Positions 59,605-64,000 of a stretch of DNA of 64,000 bases are shown piece after piece. The DNA comes from an uncultured Aquimarina sp. (GTDB lineage: Bacteria > Bacteroidota > Bacteroidia > Flavobacteriales > Flavobacteriaceae), in NCBI GenBank assembly GCA_947496705.1, contig CANMDW010000018.1, forward strand, positions 1 through 64,000, given 5' to 3'. Position numbers and translations under genes: made by a program. Position 1 is the stretch's first letter, and each line of letters starts with the position of its first letter. Below the pieces are notes generated by a model, which made no database searches, was not told the origin of the DNA, and saw only the letters and a list, made by a program, of their open reading frames with translations.

Positions 59605-60360
59605 TTAAACCTCCTTTTCAATTATCTTAAAATAGGCGGCCAAAAGCATCATCGGCCCTAAAACAATGCTGAACAAAACACTTCCTATTCCAGAAAGGTC
59701 ATTTTCAGCTAAACTAAATGCTTCACTAGACATTGGGTCTGATGTAAACACATCAAATGTGCCACCGCTGAATATAAAACAGAGGATCATATTATACATA
59801 AACAAGGTGAAAACGGCTAATAAAACTAAAAGCAGCGTTTTGCCAATTCTGTTTTTAGTAAAGGTGATCGCTCCAAGTAGAAATGTAGGCTGAATGAAAA
59901 AATAGAATTTAATTAGTAGCCAATGATCTTCTGAGAATATCGGTACTATATGAAAATCGGTATCGGGAAAAACACTTCCTATGCTAATAGCAAGTTGTCC
60001 TACCAAAAATGCAAAAACTGTAAATACAAACGTATATATGATACTTGTAGTTAACCAGGATGCAGCTATCCTTTCTTGTGGTGAAACGGGAAGCAAAAAA
60101 TAAAAATGATTTACTTTCTTATTATGAGCTTCTTTAAAAATAGAAAAAGTAAACAACAAACCTAATGGAATATAGAGCAGGAAGAGTATCCTAAAAAACT
60201 CATTGGCTGTTACAACATGATCTCCTCTTAAACTAAACAAAGAACCTATGAATAAAATACCTCCTACCACAGATAAAGCAGTAACTATAGCTCCTTTTAA
60301 TAATACAATATCCCTATAGATAAGACTCCCTATTCTTCGAATATTAAACTGTTGCATCAC
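59605..60360 (-). CDS. ABC-2-like transporter permease
   Basis: A 251-residue integral membrane protein with about six helices (ALSVVGGILFIGSLF, ILFLLYIPLGLLFTFSIF, FYFLLPVSPQERIAASWL). It pairs with the ATPase encoded just upstream, whose stop overlaps its start by 17 bp. Together they form a probable exporter of a membrane-active compound or lipid, controlled by the GntR protein. The substrate is unknown. Confidence 0.82.
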   Translation of the reverse strand: MMQQFNIRRIGSLIYRDIVLLKGAIVTALSVVGGILFIGSLFSLRGDHVVTANEFFRILFLLYIPLGLLFTFSIFKEAHNKKVNHFYFLLPVSPQERIAASWLTTSIIYTFVFTVFAFLVGQLAISIGSVFPDTDFHIVPIFSEDHWLLIKFYFFIQPTFLLGAITFTKNRIGKTLLLVLLAVFTLFMYNMILCFIFSGGTFDVFTSDPMSSEAFSLAENDLSGIGSVLFSIVLGPMMLLAAYFKIIEKEV

Positions 60361-61195
60361 GATATGTATTTTTTAGCACCATATTGATTCTCTCGGGTTC
60401 GCTTACTACGGCATTAAATAGCAGCTCGAGATCTACTTCTGATTCATCTTTGTCTTGCCGGGTGAGAACAGCTTTTCCGCCAAAAGAGGTTTCAGAATAA
60501 ATAATAGACTCCTCTGCATAATGAGCTGGTTTTCCAAACCACAGATGCTCTGAAACATTAGAAAGAGGCTGATCAAATATCACTTTGGCCCGATCCAGAA
60601 TCATCACGTGATTTATCAGACTGTGTAAATCTCTGATCTGATGGGTAGAAATCACAATGCATTTTCCCTGGTCGACGGCCGAGGCCATGATTTTTCTAAA
60701 TTGACTTTTTGATGGGATATCCAGGCCGTTGGTAGGCTCATCCATGAGTAAAAGCCCCGTATTTGTAGCTATACCAAATGCAATCAATACTTTTTTTTTC
60801 TGCCCGAATGACAAGGTTGATATCTTTTCATTTGAGGAAAGTTTAAACTCTCGTATTAGTTCATAAAATTGCTCCCGGGAGAATTTGGGGTAAAAAGCAG
60901 AATTTACTTGTTCGTAAGTAGCAATCTTTAGCCCTGGTAACTCAAAATCTTCAGGTACTATAAAAATATCCTGAAGGCATTTTACCATTCTCCTTGAGGT
61001 ACTTTCTCCTAAAATATGGCAATAACCAGCTTTTGGAAAAAGTAATCCTGTCATTATCTTCATCAAGGTGCTTTTTCCTTCACCATTTTCACCAAACAGT
61101 CCATAAATATTACCCGGCGTAAAATCCAATGAGATATCATCAAGAATTATTTTGCTTTTCGGATAACAGAATCGTAAACCTCTAATTTGTATCAT
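60344..61195 (-). CDS. ABC transporter ATP-binding protein, first gene of the GntR operon
   Basis: A 283-residue ATPase. Walker A GENGEGKST is at 35-43. The signature is LSFGQKKKV rather than LSGGQ. Walker B with LLLMDEPTNGLD and H-loop STHQIRDL are present. The C-terminal 80 residues (after about 200) are an accessory region of unknown role. The start codon lies 5 bp from the predicted GntR operator. The operon order is ATPase, permease, GntR, GIN-domain protein. Confidence 0.93.
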   Translation of the reverse strand: MIQIRGLRFCYPKSKIILDDISLDFTPGNIYGLFGENGEGKSTLMKIMTGLLFPKAGYCHILGESTSRRMVKCLQDIFIVPEDFELPGLKIATYEQVNSAFYPKFSREQFYELIREFKLSSNEKISTLSFGQKKKVLIAFGIATNTGLLLMDEPTNGLDIPSKSQFRKIMASAVDQGKCIVISTHQIRDLHSLINHVMILDRAKVIFDQPLSNVSEHLWFGKPAHYAEESIIYSETSFGGKAVLTRQDKDESEVDLELLFNAVVSEPERINMVLKNTYRDATV

Positions 61196-61236
61196 CTCTA
61201 GTGTATTAGTTATCTAGTACACCTCAAATCTAGAGA
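61195..61236 (-). promoter_or_regulatory. Predicted GntR operator of the ABC operon
   Basis: The core GTGTATTAGTTATCTAGTACAC (22 bp, given here as its position 61201-61222) is palindromic at 18 of 22 positions. It is enclosed by TCTCTAG (61195-61201) and CTAGAGA (61230-61236). It abuts the ATPase start codon, a position suited to repression. GTGTA...TACAC half sites are reported for YtrA-type regulators. Confidence 0.65.
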
Positions 61237-61406
61237 AGTAATCTTAATAAAACAAAGTTTTTTTGCTTTTTTTTATTGAACTCTTCTTGAGTAATGGTTT
61301 TAAACAGAAAAGTATATGTGGTAATTTATATATGTATTCCTGAATGTATTTCTTTATTTTCTGCTAATGCTGCAACGATTGATTTAGTCTCTTCGAAAAG
61401 ATAATT

Positions 61407-63803
61407 TCACAAAAAAACTTCTACTTTTTTAGCTTCAGCAGCATTCCAGTCGAATATAAGTTTTAGTGTTTTCGTTTCTGCATTCCAGTCAAAAGAAGGA
61501 GATACCTTACCTACCAACACCGATTTTGGTGTAGTTGCCATGTTATGTATCACCAGGGTAATATTTCGGTTACCCGATGTATAGGCTGTTCCTTTTTCGG
61601 AAGAAAAACCGATGGAGAGCTTTTCTGAAGTATTTTTACTCTCAAACTTCAGTAATTCATATTTTCCTTTTTCAAAAGCGTTGGGTGTTTTACCATCATC
61701 CTCATACAATTTCCCCGAGCTGCCCTTCATATCTTTATCGTGATAATAATGCAGGGTTAACTCTTTGGTGGTATATTCTTTTGTGCTCAGAACTGGTGCC
61801 ACCATAGGAATAAAAGATCCGGCCTTTACAAATACCGGGATATGATCTTCAGCAACATCTACAGTGGTATATTTTCCTCCCTCATACTTTTGATCGGTAA
61901 AGAAATCATACCAATTGACTCCTTTGGGAAAAAGAACATCCATAGAGGCGATTGCTGGTTTTACCACTGGTGAAACCAAAAAATTATCGCCCCATAAATA
62001 GGCAAAACTTAGCTCGAGTAATTCTTTATTCTCTGGATTTTCAAAGAATAAAGGCCTCATGAGCGGAATCCCGGTTTGATTATTATCGAAAGCTATGGTA
62101 TAATTATAAGGGAGCATACTATATCGCAGCTCAATACTCTTTTTGGCCAGTGCTTTTGTTTTTTGATCATGAAAAACCGGCTCTGGAGCAATATGTTCTT
62201 GTGCATGTGGCCTGAATATAGGTTGAAACACGCCATACTGCAACCAACGCGTATATAAGTTAGCATCAAATGTCTCTCCGCCGGCAAACCCTCCAAGGTC
62301 AGAATGCATATACCCCATTCCCTGCATTCCCATCTGCAATGCTATTTCGGTTTGTGGTTGCAATCCGCTCCAGCTTCTGCTTACATCACCCGACCAGGGG
62401 ATCATACCAAAACGCTGCGATCCCGAATATCCTGCCCGCATCAATATAAACGGTCGCTGATCGGGGATATCTTTTTGATATCCTTCCTGTACCAATCGTG
62501 CCCAGTCATGACCATAAATATTATGAACTTCGTCTGCACTACCAGCTGCATGCTGTAAGTTTGATGGATGTACTTCGGGTTCTCCCAAATCGCCCCACCA
62601 ACCTGCTACTCCATAATCCTGAGTGTATTTTTTGTAGATATTCCAGAACCACTCTTTTCCTTTCGGATCATAAATATCAACAATACCTGTATTTCCGAAA
62701 TAAAAATCATAGGTAAACGGGTTACCTGCCGAATCTTTTCCGAGCACTCCTTCTGCCACAGCTTCTTCCCATTTTTTGGAAGAAGTCAATACAAAAGGTT
62801 CTGTAATAAGTATCGTTTTTACTCCCTGATCTTTAAAATCATTGATCATCTGCTTTGGATTTGGAAAAGAGTCTTTCAGGAATTCCAGATTGCCCATATG
62901 CCCTTTGATGTCTTTTCCAAACCAATAAATATCCAGCACTACTGCATCCAATGGTATACTATCCAGAGTAAACTTTGCGACTGTTTCCCTGGTTTCTTTT
63001 TCAGAATGATATCCAAAACGACTGGCAAAATTACCAAATGCCCAACGTGGTGGTAATGGTTGCTTTCCGGTAAGATCGGTATACTGGTTCATCAGGTCCT
63101 TCCAATCATCACCGGCTACAACCTGATACGTTTTCCTTCCACTGATGGTTTCATAAGCCAAGGTATTGTCTTTTTTACTATCGATATCCAAAAAACCAAT
63201 CGGGGCATTATCAAAATGTACTGCATATATTTTAGAAGAAAGCACCAAAGGCATCGTAAAGTTCATAAGTTCTGAATACGAACCATATCCATAATGGGCT
63301 TTGTTATATAATTGAAGCCTTTTTCCTCTTCTGTTCATTCCCACTACCCTTGCTCCTGCTCCATAAATCACCTCGTTTTTATCGAGATTAAAATTCAGGA
63401 TTTCGGTAGTATCTGTTTTTATATATCCATCTTTTTCAGAGATCAATTCCTTTCCTTTATAGGAGTATGATATTTGAAATGTTTTTTTGTTAATATGAAT
63501 AGCTATTCCATGGGTAGTATAGGTCAAAACACTATCATTTTCAATAACTTTTCCTTCAACATCGGCATTCAAAACAACTGCATGAGATTCGGGATTAAAC
63601 GTTTCTCCCTTTGGAATAAATGAAGTTTCTATAATTTTATCTGAATACGGTTTAATAATATAGGTACCATTATCCTTAAAAACTTCGATATAGGTGTCTT
63701 CATTATTATATCCCTGGTAAGGGCCGTCATACTTCTTTTTGCATGAAAAAGTAGTGGTTATAAGTGCAATACATAATAAAGAGTAAAGAAATTTGATATT
63801 CAT
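61407..63803 (-). CDS. GH31 alpha-glucosidase-family lipoprotein
   Basis: A 798-residue lipoprotein (TTFSC, Cys21). Domains are an N-terminal beta-sandwich (about 30-245), a (beta/alpha)8 barrel and C-terminal beta domains. The nucleophile Asp is in WWGDLGEPEVH and the acid/base Asp in PWSGDVSRSW; LDIYWFGKD and HSDLGGF are also typical. It cleaves alpha-glucosidic linkages, probably at the outer surface or in the periplasm, and could work with the GH13 lipoprotein at 27452. The specificity (alpha-glucosidase, sulfoquinovosidase-like or other) is not determined. Confidence 0.92.
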   Translation of the reverse strand: MNIKFLYSLLCIALITTTFSCKKKYDGPYQGYNNEDTYIEVFKDNGTYIIKPYSDKIIETSFIPKGETFNPESHAVVLNADVEGKVIENDSVLTYTTHGIAIHINKKTFQISYSYKGKELISEKDGYIKTDTTEILNFNLDKNEVIYGAGARVVGMNRRGKRLQLYNKAHYGYGSYSELMNFTMPLVLSSKIYAVHFDNAPIGFLDIDSKKDNTLAYETISGRKTYQVVAGDDWKDLMNQYTDLTGKQPLPPRWAFGNFASRFGYHSEKETRETVAKFTLDSIPLDAVVLDIYWFGKDIKGHMGNLEFLKDSFPNPKQMINDFKDQGVKTILITEPFVLTSSKKWEEAVAEGVLGKDSAGNPFTYDFYFGNTGIVDIYDPKGKEWFWNIYKKYTQDYGVAGWWGDLGEPEVHPSNLQHAAGSADEVHNIYGHDWARLVQEGYQKDIPDQRPFILMRAGYSGSQRFGMIPWSGDVSRSWSGLQPQTEIALQMGMQGMGYMHSDLGGFAGGETFDANLYTRWLQYGVFQPIFRPHAQEHIAPEPVFHDQKTKALAKKSIELRYSMLPYNYTIAFDNNQTGIPLMRPLFFENPENKELLELSFAYLWGDNFLVSPVVKPAIASMDVLFPKGVNWYDFFTDQKYEGGKYTTVDVAEDHIPVFVKAGSFIPMVAPVLSTKEYTTKELTLHYYHDKDMKGSSGKLYEDDGKTPNAFEKGKYELLKFESKNTSEKLSIGFSSEKGTAYTSGNRNITLVIHNMATTPKSVLVGKVSPSFDWNAETKTLKLIFDWNAAEAKKVEVFL

Positions 63804-63915
63804 CTGTCGGGTATGTTTTATTTCTGATCATCTCAAATATAAAAGAATCTCTATAAAACTGTGCTATTTATTGTTATTCTAACACCTTTTTTGTTTTAGC
63901 AACATATCATTGTCA

Positions 63916-64000
63916 TCATTTTTTCAAATACTCAAGTACCGTAGCTGTATCGGTTTGGATATAAGTTTTCTTCAATTCGTCAAACGAGCCTGCAAATCCC
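63916..64000 (-). CDS. Partial CDS at window edge (C-terminal 27 residues)
   Basis: The minus strand encodes GFAGSFDELKKTYIQTDTA then TVLEYLKK-stop (TGA at 63918-63916). The rest lies beyond the window. No homology can be claimed. It is upstream of the GH31 gene in the same orientation with a gap of about 110 bp, so the two could share a transcript. Confidence 0.55.
   Translation of the reverse strand, partial: GFAGSFDELKKTYIQTDTATVLEYLKK

Noticed and set aside
59219..61195. Toxin-antitoxin or phage-defence system
   Set aside because: The GntR, permease and ATPase genes form an ordinary YtrA-type transporter operon with no nuclease or toxin domain.

Overview
The window looks like a chromosomal segment of a marine-type Bacteroidota bacterium of the family Flavobacteriaceae. 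The DNA is AT-rich with GC-rich palindromes scattered through it. Genes are preceded by the Bacteroidota promoter pattern TTG-N17-23-TAnnTTTG rather than Shine-Dalgarno sites. Lipoproteins, outer-membrane beta-barrels, SusC-type N-terminal domains and a T9SS sorting-domain remnant are present. Most genes are ordinary housekeeping or envelope genes. I see no prophage, CRISPR array, rRNA or tRNA, and no intact transposase.

Layout. 1-6.1 kb: a 7-bp tandem array, an MBL-fold lipoprotein, a cold-shock-domain protein, an RluE-like pseudouridine synthase, a HAD hydrolase with a CAT-type acetyltransferase, ettA and a small membrane protein. 6.1-13.2 kb: a MITE copy, an acyl-CoA carboxylase beta subunit, a TPR histidine kinase with its LytTR regulator, and a three-gene envelope operon with a VWA lipoprotein. 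13.2-15.7 kb: a decayed zone (a duplicated peptidase fragment, GC palindromes, a frameshifted T9SS C-terminal domain), then a lipoprotein and two small double-glycine-leader peptides with four-cysteine cores. 15.8-22.3 kb: an M24 peptidase and two large proteins that fuse SusC-like N-terminal domains to VWA domains but lack the beta-barrel. 22.4-27.3 kb: a menaquinone cluster (menA, an MBL hydrolase, menC, a CPBP protease, menE). 27.4-33.0 kb: a GH13 lipoprotein, tandem alpha/beta hydrolases, an outer-membrane protein and a ferredoxin.

33.1-41.5 kb: acyl-CoA reductase, serC and serA; DUF937, DUF6146 and DUF6787 proteins; msrA-folE; a LolD-like ATPase; and a TIGR02757 protein. 41.5-42.7 kb: a 21-bp repeat array, a broken cytochrome c peroxidase gene and a second MITE copy with an intact target duplication. 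42.7-53.5 kb: a GAF histidine kinase, an FAD oxidoreductase, a beta-barrel, a YitT protein, a BatA-type protein translationally coupled to a dihydroorotase-like protein that lacks its metal-binding histidines, a LAS-type peptidase candidate, an esterase and an M57 protease. 53.5-54.2 kb: a 196-bp inverted-repeat element inserted into a GC palindrome. 54.2-64 kb: YdeI-like, acyl-CoA-dehydrogenase-like, DUF2306 and tandem DUF4386 genes sharing a repeated junction; a GntR/ABC transporter operon with a palindromic operator; a GH31 glucosidase lipoprotein; and the tail of one more gene.

The most interesting items are the pair of RiPP or bacteriocin-like precursor peptides, the two families of short non-autonomous inverted-repeat elements, the plug/VWA chimeras, and the conserved-looking pseudo-dihydroorotase coupled to BatA. 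All assignments come from reading the sequence. No database search was run.
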